Assembly: GCA_030248225.1 (NCBI GenBank)
Contig: JASANE010028306.1
Coordinates: forward strand, 1 to 64,000
Length of the DNA stretch: 64,000 bases
Source of the DNA: Trileptium ribeirensis
Taxonomy: Eukaryota; Nematoda; Enoplea; Enoplida; Thoracostomopsidae
Direction of reading: 5' to 3'
In this document: positions 31,267 through 44,800 of the stretch, in pieces
Numbering within the stretch: the first letter of the stretch is position 1
Layout: every line of letters begins with the position of its first letter
The notes under the pieces: generated by a model
Seen by the model: only the letters and a program-made list of their open reading frames with translations
Database searches by the model: none
Told to the model about the DNA's origin: nothing
Made by a program: the position numbers and the translations under genes

Positions 31267-34091
31267 CTATTATGTCTACTACGGTTTTATATAAAACGCA
31301 TGTAATATAATAATTAGCAAAAAGATTATCACTCACCGGTTTTAATCGTAGCAAATATTAGAATGATTTAAAAATGACGATATACGTAGTCCAACGATAT
31401 TTAGATCGTTAGTATTTTATGCGGATGTTCTTTTTGAATTTCAGCGACACTTGTCACAAACCACACTAAGTCGAGTCCTTTGAGTTTAAGCGGTACTTAG
31501 CAGTTGTATTTTGATAATTTTTATTCTGTATTTTTACCAATTTATTAAGCACATAGACTATCATATTTCTCCCCAATCGTCATAGTACACAGGTGTTAAA
31601 AAGAAAAATTTGCATTCAGGAACAAAGCACTGACACACAGTTACAAACGTACAAACGGTTGCTGAACCAACACAATCCAGTCCAAAGCTGAAGTTTTAAT
31701 TCCTTTTTTTTGCTTCATCACATAGAGTACCTCATTTCTTAGACAGCATTTATATTGTGCTGCCAAATTCGATCCGATTCCACCTTCATACCTATTGAAA
31801 CATGGAGCACTTATTACTATTGCATTTTAGCTAAAAAAATCTGCCTGCGTATATGTTGGTCTGCAACAGCGCCACCGTGTTTACCGAGCGTGCCCGTAGT
31901 ACGTTCACATTGCTCATCTGCTTTAAACCTAGTTGATGCCCGCTATGAAGACCGTAATAGAGTCGGTGGTGTGGTAGAAGCGGAGACCCCTTCTTCCAGT
32001 TATGCAGCGGAGACCCCTTGAAAGCTAGGAAAACTATAGTAAAATTTTGTCCCACTACTTTACGCACTCTTCTTATCATACAGGAAGGCTTGACAGCGTA
32101 CATCTTTTCGAAAATTTAGCTTCGCCCCTGGCCGCTATTGCTGACGAGCAACTCAGCCCAAATTTCAAGCACTTAAAATACATCCTAAAACGCTTCAGTG
32201 CTCAGCTCCAAACAGTAGTATAGCTTTTAATCTTAAACGCCAGTTACAGTCGTATTATTAGTTAAGCTTAATTTATTAATTTTACAAAAACTATAAACAA
32301 AGACTAGCAAAATAACTGAACAGAACACACAAAAAACAGCAAAAAATTACTACTTGTATTACAATCAAAATCACACCGAGCACTGGTAACAATTCCAATG
32401 GCATCAAGGTAGGTAGCGTAACAAAAAGACTACTGGTAACGACTGAAAAAACAAATTTCGAAGGTCAGAACACCCCATTCATCGTCCGTCATCCGGGCAT
32501 AACTACTGTTACGGAGCACTTAACAATATTGTATTATAATCCCTAGCTGCAAAGTGGAACGGTAGCAGGACTACATCTAGTAGAAATATCCATAGTCCAG
32601 AACAAAAAATGACTAAAGATATCGGTTTTCGTGCTATCTAATAATAATTCATGAATTCCTAACATTATAATAGGTTTTGAAGTTTCATAAGTGATGTCTG
32701 AGCATTGCATGAGTATGTACTTGATGTTAAAATAATGTACGGTATTAGATTATGTTTCTTGCGGAAAATTAACCAAATTATTTATTGGTTAATTACTCAC
32801 ATGCTATTAGCCCTCTCTGGTTAAAGAGCCTGGTTGCTTCCATACCTGAGACCTAGGAAGATGCCCATGCACAGAAAATCCCAATGAAAATGCCTAAGAA
32901 TGCCAGAACTACGTGTGTCAATGAATGATTTTCCCCATAACAGCCCAAAATTTCTAAAATATTGCATTTACATTCTCATTTAGCTACAGTACTCCTGACA
33001 ACTGACTATCGCCTTACAAGCGAACCAACTCGGGTCAACTGTGGCGAGTACTGCAGTAGCAAAGCTAAGGAAAAATTTTCACTCTGTTAGTATACGGGTT
33101 GCTTAAACTTACTGTCGCTGTTCAAAACTTGCAAGTCAAATAGACCGCTAGCTGGACAGATGCAGATCGCTAACGCGGCGTACCAAAGAACTATAATAGT
33201 TCGTATATTTTATAACACAAAAAACTGAATATAATCGCTCACCATATCCATTTCAGTGCAGGTTGCTGTCTTAAAAGTAGGAGCTATTATGGTTGCTATG
33301 GATAATATCAACTATTTCGGTAGTGCGCATTACGCGGGATACTTCAAGCCTCGCGGTGAATACCTTGCAACAGCAAACAGAATAATTTTAAGCACTTAAT
33401 ACTAAAAAGCTTCTAAATTATATCCATACCATAATGTACTGTAAACCAAGCAAGGATAATAGATTACAATCCTATCCCAACTGAAACTATGCACTATCAA
33501 TATTATAATAATTAGTTTAATCGGAATAACAATAATATTAATGAAACATTAAACAATGCTAAACGTCCAAACAAACCTCAACACTTTATTGAAACCAAAA
33601 TATAAAACAAAACAAAAAGTCGTATCTTCACAACCTGCATTCACATGCTCCAACATTCTCTAGCACCACATCGTTGATTTCGTGTTTGCTAATGGTGTTG
33701 CTGATTCCACACAAAGGTTCATTACATTACATATGTTGGAGCGCACAAATGCATTGTTACTTATAATCCTAATCATACATGACAGTGCTTCGACAAAAAA
33801 GAATCATTACCACTTCTTCCATCCTTGTTTGGCTTTAGTCATTACGATAACATTACACTAATAATTATTATTACAATAACATTAATAGTTGTTGGCACAG
33901 TCGACGGTAGCCATTGGCCACCACGCCACGCAGCTATACTACCACTAATATTGCGCGCGGCAAGCAATTATTACATAACCGAATCGTGCAACAGGTGCTT
34001 CATATCTATCACAGCAAACCATTGATTAAAGTCTTCCTGAAATATAAAACAACGTTAGGTAAGAAAAAATTTATCCGTTTACAACACTCGT

Positions 34092-34385
34092 AAAAAGCGC
34101 GTCCACTCGTCAAACTTTCTGCTCATATTTGAGCGCAGACTTTGATCTACATTTGAAAGCATTCTCATTCTTTGTATTACTACTGAATTTGAGCGTGTTA
34201 ACATTATTCAAACATTACTAGCATACTGATCTAGCCAATCAAGAACGACGACTAAAGCTTGAAAAATTATGAGCTCAAAATTTTATTCACTGCGATTTGC
34301 AATATTTTTCTGTTACAAATTAAGAGTTAAATTTTAAGCCCAAAGTTTGACGAAAAGGTATGACGTGCCGTCGTACTTTTAGGCG
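34092..34385. mobile_element. Decayed relative of the element at 5190-5512
   Basis: It shares block order with the 5.2-kb copy: AAAAGCGCGT.CAC.CGTCAAACTTT, TTTGAAAGCAT, GAATTTGAGCGTGTTAACAT.ATTCAAAC and AGCCAATCA. The ends are eroded. Confidence 0.6.
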
Positions 34386-35039
34386 AACATATTTATGGTT
34401 TAGCAGAAAATTGAAAAAAAATGGTTTGTACTACAAACTTGATAATAGTATTCAAGCATACTATAATAATGTTTATAGTATTCAGAATGTAAGAGCCTGC
34501 ACAAATTGATTCTCCAAAGGGTGCTTCAAAGCTAAAAAGCGTCTAGTGCTACCACAGAAGTAGCACTCATCGCACCTGTGATACATAATCCTAAGCGCAC
34601 GTGTTTGGAGCTCGCGAACTCTTAACAGTGCCAATTGATGTCCCTTACCACCAAACTATAGCGTCATATAAAAAATGGTAGAACCATAGTATTGTATTAC
34701 TAAGTACAGATAACACAGTCGTATTACCCAATTATCTCCTGCGACGCTTTTGCAGATCAAGAGATTATTTATGGCCGAACGGCATGTATTTTCAATTTGC
34801 CGTTTCCAGTTCAGCTCCTGATCGTCAGTACATTCCTGAATACTTAGTATATTGATAGTATACTCTTTCGATGACAGGTAATATCGAGCCCTATAGTATT
34901 ACAACTAGCCCGTATCAAGCCAGCGAAACTCAACCTATTTTGAATCTCTGTCATAGCCGGTATACCGCGCTGCAGGTTTATCTGTAGAAATTTTATTTCA
35001 GCCATTATAATCGTAACAAAGTTATGTTACGAGTATAAT
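34386..35039. other. Intergenic, no recognised feature
   Basis: Nothing with support. Confidence 0.45.
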
Positions 35040-38000
35040 CATGCATCATGCACCAAAACGTACAATTGTTCGCCCTTTCCTCCATAAAGACCCTTACCGA
35101 TGGAAGCTTGAAGGTCAGTCAGTTTGAGTACACAAGCATGCATCATGCTATTGAACTGATCACACGACCAATGTTGAGCTTGCAGCTGTAAGGTTTTAGA
35201 GCCATTTGTTTTAGGTGAGCGCACCTTTCCAATTTCCAGCGGCAGGCATTTCCATTGAATTGATTTCGTATTAAAGGGACGTTGATATCATCATGCACAC
35301 GTCGAAGCCACGATTTTCTTACACCACCCATGGGTCTTTGCCATCCGTGGGTACTTGCAAACGTTATTCTTTTTGGTAATCTGTTATCGTGCATACGTGC
35401 TACATGACCGAACCATGCCAGGCACCGCCTTTCGATGTATGTCTCGATAGTTTCATGGATCCAAAGGCGTCGTCGCACTTCCGAATTCGTAACCCGATCG
35501 AGATGAGATTCATAGAATTCTTCCCCAGCACCGATGTTCAAAAGAACTCATCCGTCTCTCATTTTCCTTCAGTATTGGCCAAGCCTCACATCCATAAAGT
35601 AATACAGACCGAAGACTGGCCATGTAGACTCGCATTTTCGTCTTCATGGTTACAGATCTCTTCATCCACAAATGGTTGAGAGTACGCATTGCCAGTCCAG
35701 TAACGTCTATCCTCGCCCAGCCAGAGCTATCAATCGCACTGCCTAGATATTTAAAGCTGGACACTTGTTCAAGTGGGGTTCCATTCAAAGTACTAGTAAG
35801 AATTTGGCTCCCAGAGCAGCTCATGACCTTGGTTTTCTGTTGGCTAATGGTTAGGCCAATTCTGCTAGCGGTGGTATACAGACGGTCTATCTTGGACTGT
35901 AGGTGTGCTTCCGTTTCAGCCAGTAGTGCGATGTCATCCGCAAGCGTTAGATCCGTGATGAGACTGCCCCTACCGGCATCCACTCCATCAATGTCGGTCA
36001 ATGCGTTATTCAATACCAAGTCGATGACGATGTTAAACAGCATTGGTGAAACGATGGCACCTTACCTAACACCCGTATTGACGTCAAATTGCGAGGGACG
36101 TTGTCCATATACCAGCACAGAACAGGATGTCTTCTTGTATATTGCACGCATCATATCGACTAGTTTCGATGGTATCCCAGTGCTTTCCATTATCAGCCAC
36201 ATTCGAATACGATGAATAGAGTCAAAGGCAGCAGAAAAGTCCACAAAACAGGCAAAGAACGGTCGTTTAAACTCGTATATCTTTTCGATCAACTGCCGCA
36301 AACTGAAAATTTGATCAATGCACCCCCCACCGCGTCTAAACACAGCTTGAGATTCGCGTGCCGAGGTTTCGCGGAAATGTATTATGCGGTTTAATATCAC
36401 AATTTCTAGGATTTTCAACGCTATGTCAAGCAAGCTTATTCCTCTGTAGTTAGAGCACTACTGGCGATACCCCTTCTTGAACAAATGTAGAGTGGCACAT
36501 CCCCAGCCACCTTAGAATTGTTTCTTCACCCCAGCATCGGTTAAGAATTTTGACCAGCAGGTTAAAACCGTCACCCCCACTTGATTTCCAACATTCAGCT
36601 GGGATTTCATCTTCACCAGGCGCTTAATTTGGCTTTAACTGCTTAAGCGCTCTTCTGACTTCAACGTCGGATGGCGGAAACATTACAATATCCACAGTTG
36701 GAGATCGTTGCAATTCCTGTGTGGTAACTGGATTTGCCGGTAGAGGGCGATTTAACAGTTTGTAAAAATGCTCAGCCCATCTCTCCTCTTTTGCATTCTT
36801 GTGCGGAAGACACTCGCCGTTCTCATTAACGATAGCTTCGGATACTCATGCACCGCCATGACCAAGTTTGAGCATTTGGTGAGGTTTGCACGAGTCTGCT
36901 GCTGCCGAAGCTCTCTCCATTTCCTCAGCAAACTGGTTCCAATGGTTTTCAACATCTTTTCTAAGCGAATTTCGAACCTCTTGTTTTAAGGTACCGCCAC
37001 TGTTTTTTGCTATCAGATCTAATGTACCATTAGATATCCAGGTTGATTTGGTTTTTTGGTCGCGGTATTATCAGCCGAGTCAGTAATAGCCGATTTCTAC
37101 CGTAACCACAATTCATTTAACGATACATCATCAGTCAGACCCTTATATTCGATGAGACTTTCTCCTGGAATTCATTTTGTCGGTCGGCAAGCTTCAACCG
37201 CTGAACACGAACCTTCTGGTCAGTTGCGACTTCTGTTTCACACGAAGCCTTAGTTTTATCTTTGCAACACCATTGCATGATCATTGGTCCATGCAGTACC
37301 CCAGTATGATCGCGCATTTACGAGTGAGTTTTTCCAACGGGACTTGACTAATATATAGTCAATCTGGTTCATATCTCGTTTGTCAGGGCTCAACCATGTA
37401 ACCGTATGACGTCTTTTGTGGCGGAAGTTTGTGTTAGCAGCAAAGAGTTTATACTGCTCTAGTACCGCATACAGACGATCGTCATTTTAATTTGTGTTAC
37501 CAATGGTATATCTTCCGACATGCTTTGGATCTCCTGGGTCCAGATTGCCGTTAAAATCTCATCCGACGACAATGAAGTCTGATGACTTCAGAGCGCACCA
37601 ATCATCTTCTAGGCCACTGTAGAAATGATCTTTCACCATAGCATCAAAAGCATCAATTGGTGCGTAGGCCGAAAGAACTGGAAAAGGCTTGAAGGTAAGG
37701 GTGACCGTACGCTCAAAGTGTGGCCGGTAGTTGCAGCTGTCCCTAAAGACTGCAACTGTATTTTCACTCATAATAGCAATCAGTTTAGTACAGCCGTCGC
37801 TGGTAAACGTGCGTTGTAGGTAGCACATACACCCTTCACTTTGCCTGTTTGTATTCTGCAATCGTAATGAAACCAATACCCATTTACCTCTGTACCATAA
37901 AATTAACATACATTTTATTGTCACATGGAGCGAACCGCCGTAAGCTATTTGCCCTCGAGATTCATGTCCGTAGCTGTCGTTATCAGCCAGTTGCAAGTGC

Positions 38001-38098
38001 CTTAATAGCACTCGAGAAGTGCATCTACGCATTGCGATGGACATAGTGATCACATTTCTCGCTCGTAACCTCAAACGGTGCTTCAATATCCATGTCAA
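35040..38098 (-). mobile_element. LINE retrotransposon, decayed (endonuclease + reverse transcriptase)
   Basis: Read on the minus strand, the order is that of an APE-type LINE. An endonuclease part lies at 38,098-37,300 (DFIVVG.DFNGN, TWLSPDKRDMNQIDYIL). The RT part lies at 36,480-35,510: NYRGISLLDIALKI, FFACFVDFSAAFDSI (motif A), LTLADDIALLAE (motif C with LADD), ISQQKTKVM and SFKYLGS. A C-terminal part follows: LYGCEAWPILKENE, then a frame change and LAWFGHVARM...GWQRPMGGVRKSWLRRV. In-frame stops and shifts occur at several points. The tail motifs are typical of flatworm RTE-like LINEs. About 3 kb, same strand as CPEB and starting just beyond its likely 3' end. Confidence 0.88.
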
Positions 38099-38173
38099 TC
38101 CATGTTAAGCGAAATGACACAGCTATTTTTTTACAAATTGTGTCATTTGCCAAATTAGAAATAATTTCTCTCG

Positions 38174-38179
38174 TTTATT
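38174..38179 (-). terminator. Poly(A) signal AATAAA (minus strand) for CPEB
   Basis: TTTATT on the + strand, 450 bp beyond the CPEB stop codon and about 75 bp before the LINE begins. It is the first canonical signal downstream. Confidence 0.5.
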
Positions 38180-38629
38180 TCGGTGCTATATACTGGCTAA
38201 GTTTAGACCCATACAGTGTATGTTTAGCCAATTCCTTCCAAGACAGCATTCCAAACACATGTGAACATTTTGAAATAACATTCTGCCGCGTTCGAATACC
38301 ACTTCGCCGAAAACTTAACCTTAGTTTAAAACTATAATAATGTCACTCAGCTCGAAACTCTTTCGCTTAATATCGTCGAAACAGTGATAACCAAATAAAT
38401 CCAGAATAACGAATATTAACCAAAACTCCAATAATAAAATGATGCTATCCCGATAAGCCATCAAGACAATCAAAAGTTAAATTATAAAGCGTACACGAAG
38501 ATCGGGCATGTCATAACCAGCGAATTAAATATGTCATGTTAACATACCTAAAAAGCGGTGCCAACATCACTTGTTAAATAATATCACAAGTCCGGTGGCT
38601 CAAGAAAACACAGGAATAAGTGTTGCTTT
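38180..38629 (-). other. CPEB 3' UTR (inferred)
   Basis: Contains one UUUUAU sequence on the transcript strand (ATAAAA on +, 38,434-38,439), the canonical CPE that CPEB proteins can bind. Extent inferred from the poly(A) signal. Confidence 0.45.
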
Positions 38630-38860
38630 TTATAGCCATCGGAAGTTCGGAAGGACCCGTGGCCGATCGGAACCTTCTTTAACGAGAGGTTTATGAAATT
38701 CGCGATCGGCTTTTGAGTGAATCGCCGTCCAACACTGATCACAGTAGTACTGAAGGCAAGCAACATTGGCGCAGAAAAATGGCGCATATTTGCCGCCACA
38801 ACGCGAGCCCATACATTCGTCGCACATCTGGTCGTCCAGCACGTACGGCTTTACTTCGAC
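38630..38860 (-). CDS. CPEB: CPEB last exon (zinc-binding domain, stop)
   Basis: Acceptor ATTTTAG, then VEVKPYVLDDQMCDEC. The zinc ligands are visible: CDEC, the Cys of SRCGGK, FFCANVACLQYYC, DQCW and the His of AIHS and EFHK, as in other CPEBs. It ends PRVLPNFRWL and TAA at 38,632-38,630 (minus strand). 76 codons plus stop, phase 0 entry. Confidence 0.95.
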   Translation of the reverse strand, partial: VEVKPYVLDDQMCDECMGSRCGGKYAPFFCANVACLQYYCDQCWTAIHSKADREFHKPLVKEGSDRPRVLPNFRWL

Positions 38861-41800
38861 CTAAAATATAACGATAAAATTACGTACAGCGCAAACAATG
38901 CACTCTCCAAGGCCAAAACTCACCATTTACTGAACAAGGCCGAAACTCGATGAACACTAAATTACACGTACTTAACATCATTTATCCATTGTCCATATTA
39001 GTCCATCAAAAATCATCTAGCAAGATGCGAAAACATAGCCTTTGAATTGCGAGTTACGAGTGGAAAACATTTAAAAAAGCTAATACTCATACATTAATCT
39101 ATATGACCGTTACGTGCATATAACACCCATATTATAAATGCTGCAACTAAAACAAAAAGATGTTAGTGTTTACATTCGCTAGCCAAAACGAAAATGACAT
39201 TTGTAGGATTTATATTTCACGAAATAAAATTTGCAGGACTTTCCCAGTATAACTAAAAAAGTCAAAAATCACTTAGCAAGATTATGCAAAAATTTAGCCT
39301 TTGAATTGCAAGTTACTAGTGACAAACATTTAAGAAAGCTAATACTCATACGTTTAGACTATATTATGAGCGTTACACGCGCATATAATCATATTATAAA
39401 AAACTGTAACTGAAAGAAGGTTATGTTAGTGTTCACACTCGCAAACCAAAGGGAATATAAATGTGAAATAAAATTTGCAGGATTTACGTTCCTCTAACAT
39501 TTGCGAAAAATCCACAGCATATACAGAGTATTATCATTTGTAGTAATTTTGTCGGAGAACATACATTTGTATCCTGTAACACCTAGCTGAAGAAAACAAA
39601 TATTTTACAATTTTTGTGTTGAGTATACAGTAATAAATAATAGGTAATACGAGTAAAACGAGCAATAAATACGTACATTTTAAATGTCTAAATATAAAAT
39701 TGAAAAATAGCTTAAATGTTGTTTTTCCTCTCAATATAAACGTTTTGCGGCGTTTCTGAAACAATTTAACTATTTTAGCATTTGTTGTTGGAAGACAAAA
39801 TTTTGAAAATTGTTAGATTTCCGAAGCGCACCCAGGATATTTCACAACCGTGACAAAATTTTGGCGAACGAAGAAGCCAGGAAATTAGGAACTGAAAGTA
39901 CAGGAACCAACACGCCCATTACGCATTTTCAGCAAACACCTTTATTGAAAACATATAAACACACTAAAACGCAATTTAAATGCCAATACAAATGTATTTC
40001 CGGACTAATATTTGAATTTATCTTGCTTCTGTACATGACCACGTTCTTTCAATACTTCCTACACTTTCTTGAACATCAGTTTCCAGTAAAAACTTATTTA
40101 TTTACCTAAATATGTAGACTACACAATAACATCGCTGAGAAAGTTCCTAATAACAACGAAACGAAAATGTAAATCTTCGATAATAATTCTCATCAATTTC
40201 GTAGCACTTGTACCTTGTTTCGGCCCGTAACAACACCGCTCCATCACCTTCTCAACTTTCAATCGCAACATTTTCATCGCATTGCAATTGGAAAGATTAT
40301 TCGAGGAATTTGCTAGTGAAATTTATACACTTGGCAGTGACCTTTCTACGAATCGCATTAAAAGTTAAATAACCAAACTCCAAGTACTGGTTCTTAGTGA
40401 ATAGTGTACGTAGCAAAGTAACGATATGATCTTGAGTTTAAGTAGTCAGGCACTTACTCTTTTGTCAATTTCACCATGCTGCAAGTGTACAAATCGAGCA
40501 GAAATCGCGGCGATGTAGCTTTGCTGACTATTAAACGCTACTCGACCAGCGCCTTTTGGATATTTTAACTCGGGATCGGTATCGATTCCAGCGTAGCAAA
40601 CGCCACCGTACAAGCGATCAAGTATCATCGCTAGTTCAGCTGCAAAACAATAATAACTACCGCAAATGCTGTTGCAATTTCGATAAACTTACGTTGCTCT
40701 CCTGTTGTACTGTCATTAGTTTGCAGCAAGGCAACAAGTAAAATGAATGAGTTTAATTTGAAGTCCACAGAATGATTTATTATATCTGTATGTCTTGGTA
40801 TACAAATGTTGATATTTCAAGAAATATCATACAACGAGTGAACAAGCCAACCACGTTTTTAATTAAGTAGCTTATTAATTAATCGAGAATATGTGGGCTT
40901 AATTTTTTTAATTGTCCTAACAAAACCAGTTCCACTGTGTGTTTCTTATTCCTATACTGACCACACATTGTAATTCAGTGTCTGGGCTACAACTTTCCTT
41001 TACTAGTGACAATACTGGCATATCAAATTGAAATTTCACCGGTCTTACACTAAATAAAAAGCACATAATGTACTCTATTATAAACACCATATGTATATAT
41101 GAGACAATGTATGTCTGTGTTATGTGAACAAATTATTCGATTCTACAAACTAACCCGCTTTCAGAGGCCTTGGAACGCCACCAACAAACACCGTTTTGCG
41201 GGCATCCAAAGGCAAAGACGCATCTAAAACGTAGTCCGCATCGGACGTTCGCCACGGCCGTATTTGTACCTAAAATTCGAATGCTAGACGTATTATGACA
41301 TCTTGTGTTAGTGTGACTCGGCTTCACGCCACAAAATGGGACAGCCCAATAACAATTTATGTTTCTTGGCAATAATCTATACGAAAATATAAACCATTAT
41401 AAACAAGTTATTGAAACATGGTTAAGCGATAATTTGTAACTACACTTAAAACAGCGCGTATGGAGTTTCCACCGAGTGGTAGACGGAACGATAGTAAAAA
41501 TTATTTTTCTGTGTCGGTGCTAATCATAACTCATCATCGAATGTATTACGACAAAATTTTTTGTTCGATAGCAAAAGTGTGACGATGTCCTTCATTTGTT
41601 TGGCTATGTATTTCGGTCAGGGCATGATTGATCTATATATAAGTTTTTGCCTGCGCTGAATATGACGCTGAGGTTATCTATAGTCCATTACAAATATTTT
41701 GGGTTAATTATCTAGAATACACGACTGCAGTATTTCATCTCAGTGTTTTTTAAAAAATTCAAGGTCTACAGTCGACAAAAACGATATAATATGATCGAGT

Positions 41801-44800
41801 GTGCGTTGTTTCCTGCACCTTCTCATAAGCTATTATAATTTTGTGACGATATAGAATGGCATATATTTCTTAATTTCCTATCACACCAGCATTACATGGC
41901 TTGAGTGTTTCCAGAGGCTTTAGGCTGATATATACGCGAAGCCTATTACATGTGATTATACCTAATGATAACTAAAGATGACACTAAGCTCACATCGTTT
42001 CACACTCGCATGGGAGATACTTAATTTCATTCCACGGTGGTACGGCTAGATTCAGACACAGCAGCCGCTGTTAATAAATAGAAAGATGATCGTTTTCTGC
42101 ATACGTTGAGCATAGGCGTCCTACGTAAACCAATAAAAACTGTTCCCAACTTTTAGTTTGAAAATAACTGATATATAATATTCTTTTTGTTGGTAGTGCC
42201 TTTACAACAACATATTTTGCCAAATATACACCGCCTCATTACCATTATTTATCACTAGTAACGAGAATATACAGTATACCATAGATGTTTAAGTATAGCT
42301 CTCGTTTTTCAATGTACAAATACCACAAAAACCATACTACTACATACATTAATTATTACACACTCAATAATTTATTATTGGTTATAACGTTTTTGGCAGT
42401 CTAAGCTTCAACAAGATTACTTGCGGATTTTTAAAATTAAAATAATAAATCAAACTAAAATCTACGTACAGGTTTGTCTTTGACAGTTGGCGAGGATAGA
42501 AGCACAAAGTATTTATCGCCATCAGGATAACACGCATCAATTAAGGCTTGAACCGATGCTTCTTGTTGAAAAATTATAAAAGCATAGCCTACAAATAGGA
42601 CGAAAAACTAAAATATTAAAAACGATTTTTACAGAATAAAGACACCAAAATAAGTTCCACTAATCCTGGCATGTCAGACATTCTACTATGCCAAATAGCA
42701 ATGACACTCACTGAACATGATTCACAAAAAACATGTAAAGAGTAAGATCATCCAATGTTCGCCATACAACTGTCAACACGTCGTAAAGCTCCGTAAAATT
42801 GAGTCAAGTCTGAGCAGCATAGATTATATAAACGCTTGATTCGGCCATTAGGGATGTAAATCAGGGACAAACCGTTAATAAGTCAGAGTGCGTACGAGAA
42901 CTGGGAATCCTCATCATAGTTAGCAATGCACTTAAAGCATCAACTCCACGTGAGACTTTTAAGCGAAAATTCTATCGTGTTGTTTTATTCATAGAATATA
43001 TCCACAAAAGCCCAATTCAGCGCTACTGATCAGATGTCAGGTCACCATAATATCATCTACATACTAATTACCATGCTTGAGTACGTCTAGTGAAAAGAAA
43101 CTATGTAGGTATATATTCGATAATTATGACAAACTACGCTCCACGGCGGCTATTTTATGGCTTCAAGAAGTTAGAAACGCCTCGAGTACGACAGGTTTTA
43201 ATTATAGCTTGCGAGAGTAACCCAACCTATTTTACACTTCATTTAGTGCCGAATTTCCAGCCAGCAGCAGACAGAGGAACACATGGACAAAAGTTTTAAT
43301 TCTTCGACTGGTATGACGTAAGAATTCAATATTTCGGCTGTTCTCAAAATGTATAGGTACTTCAACTGCAAACTGTACAACATAAATATGAATTAAAAAT
43401 TAAATGTAAACAGTTAAACGCAGATTTAATATACCTTTAGGAGGAAAATAAGATTTTGACTCAGCCTTGTGTGGCCAGTCAACGACAAGCGATCCATAGC
43501 GACTAAATGACGCAGTGATTTCATCTATAACAACACTAACAACAGTAACAATTATCAACCCAATGTGTGGCATGTGAAACTCATGATTCTAACACATCAC
43601 ACTATTCCAAAAGAAGGCTTATTTTTTGTGTATTTTACTGGGTATATAAATATACAACGTGGAAAAATTACAGTTAGAGAAAATTTAAACAAAATTTTAC
43701 ATAGCTCTGATATTTGCTAGAATTATATGAGGCGTGCTTAAAATTGGCAAGTGTGCTAGCTGGCACCTTTAATATGGGTGTTTTAAAACTTGATAAGAAT
43801 TTGGAAACGTTAGATTTCATAAGAGTGTATTCTTATTCACATCATACTCAAAACAGTAGTCTTAAAGATGTATATTGCAGCACGAAACATTGTCTAAAAC
43901 TCGGTGCTTTGTATTTGATATAACACATATATGCAGTTATAGGTATTTATATTACATGAGCAAAGGTATTGTATATTTGGCGCATATTTGAAATACACAG
44001 CAAGGAAGAATTTTACACACTGGAGTATAATATTTTCAAAAAGAAAACCATGTATATCCGGAAAGTTCAAACTCTCGAAAACCCACGTAAAATCGAAATA
44101 CGGGTCAGCACCAGGGCGAATTTAGGTAGTCTGGTTGGTGCACGGTTTGTGAGTCTATTTTAATAATAAGCTAGTATTTTCTTGCCACTCATGTAAAATA
44201 TGCATGAATCCTCGCCAGTTTTGCGTGATTTTACCTTCTAAAATTAGTATTTAGGTCGTTCCTATATTAGCATAAAGCATTCGTTCACACATATTTTCAC
44301 TTCTAACTTAACTTTCGGCGCTCACTGCCACGCCCAGTTATCTACTAGTAGGACATCGCGGGGGAACCATCTGGAGATTTTGATATAAATGAATGACTTT
44401 GCGACTATGTAATGAGCAAAACGTTGCACATACGAATCATCCACCACAGCCTCACTTCCGAGAGTTCGGCTGTATCATACGCCATACAATTCTAAAACCG
44501 AGCTAACCAAAGTTATGGTATACGCAGTCTGTGCCATTTAATTAATTACAAGATAAAATATTTGCGCAAAACAGTTGCACATAAAATTTTTGTGAACGAA
44601 AATTCATAATGATGTTGCTATACACTAATGACACGAAAGTTCGTGCAGAAATTCACATATTCGAGCATCAAAAATTGATATTATTTATGAAAACTTAACA
44701 GCTTTATTACAAAATAAACGTTAGCAATAACTCAACAAACGAAAGTCTAGCAAACTTAAATTTATAAGAACAGTTGGAATTTTGCTATGGCCAAATATTT

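Larger units (their letters stand above)
30024..34091. other. Intergenic with small inverted-repeat elements
   Basis: No gene recognised. It contains the three small elements listed separately. The rest, including 32,100-34,090, shows nothing with support. Confidence 0.45.

Noticed and set aside
35646..36215. Plus-strand open frame of 189 codons
   Set aside because: Antisense of the LINE reverse transcriptase, whose motifs are clear on the other strand.
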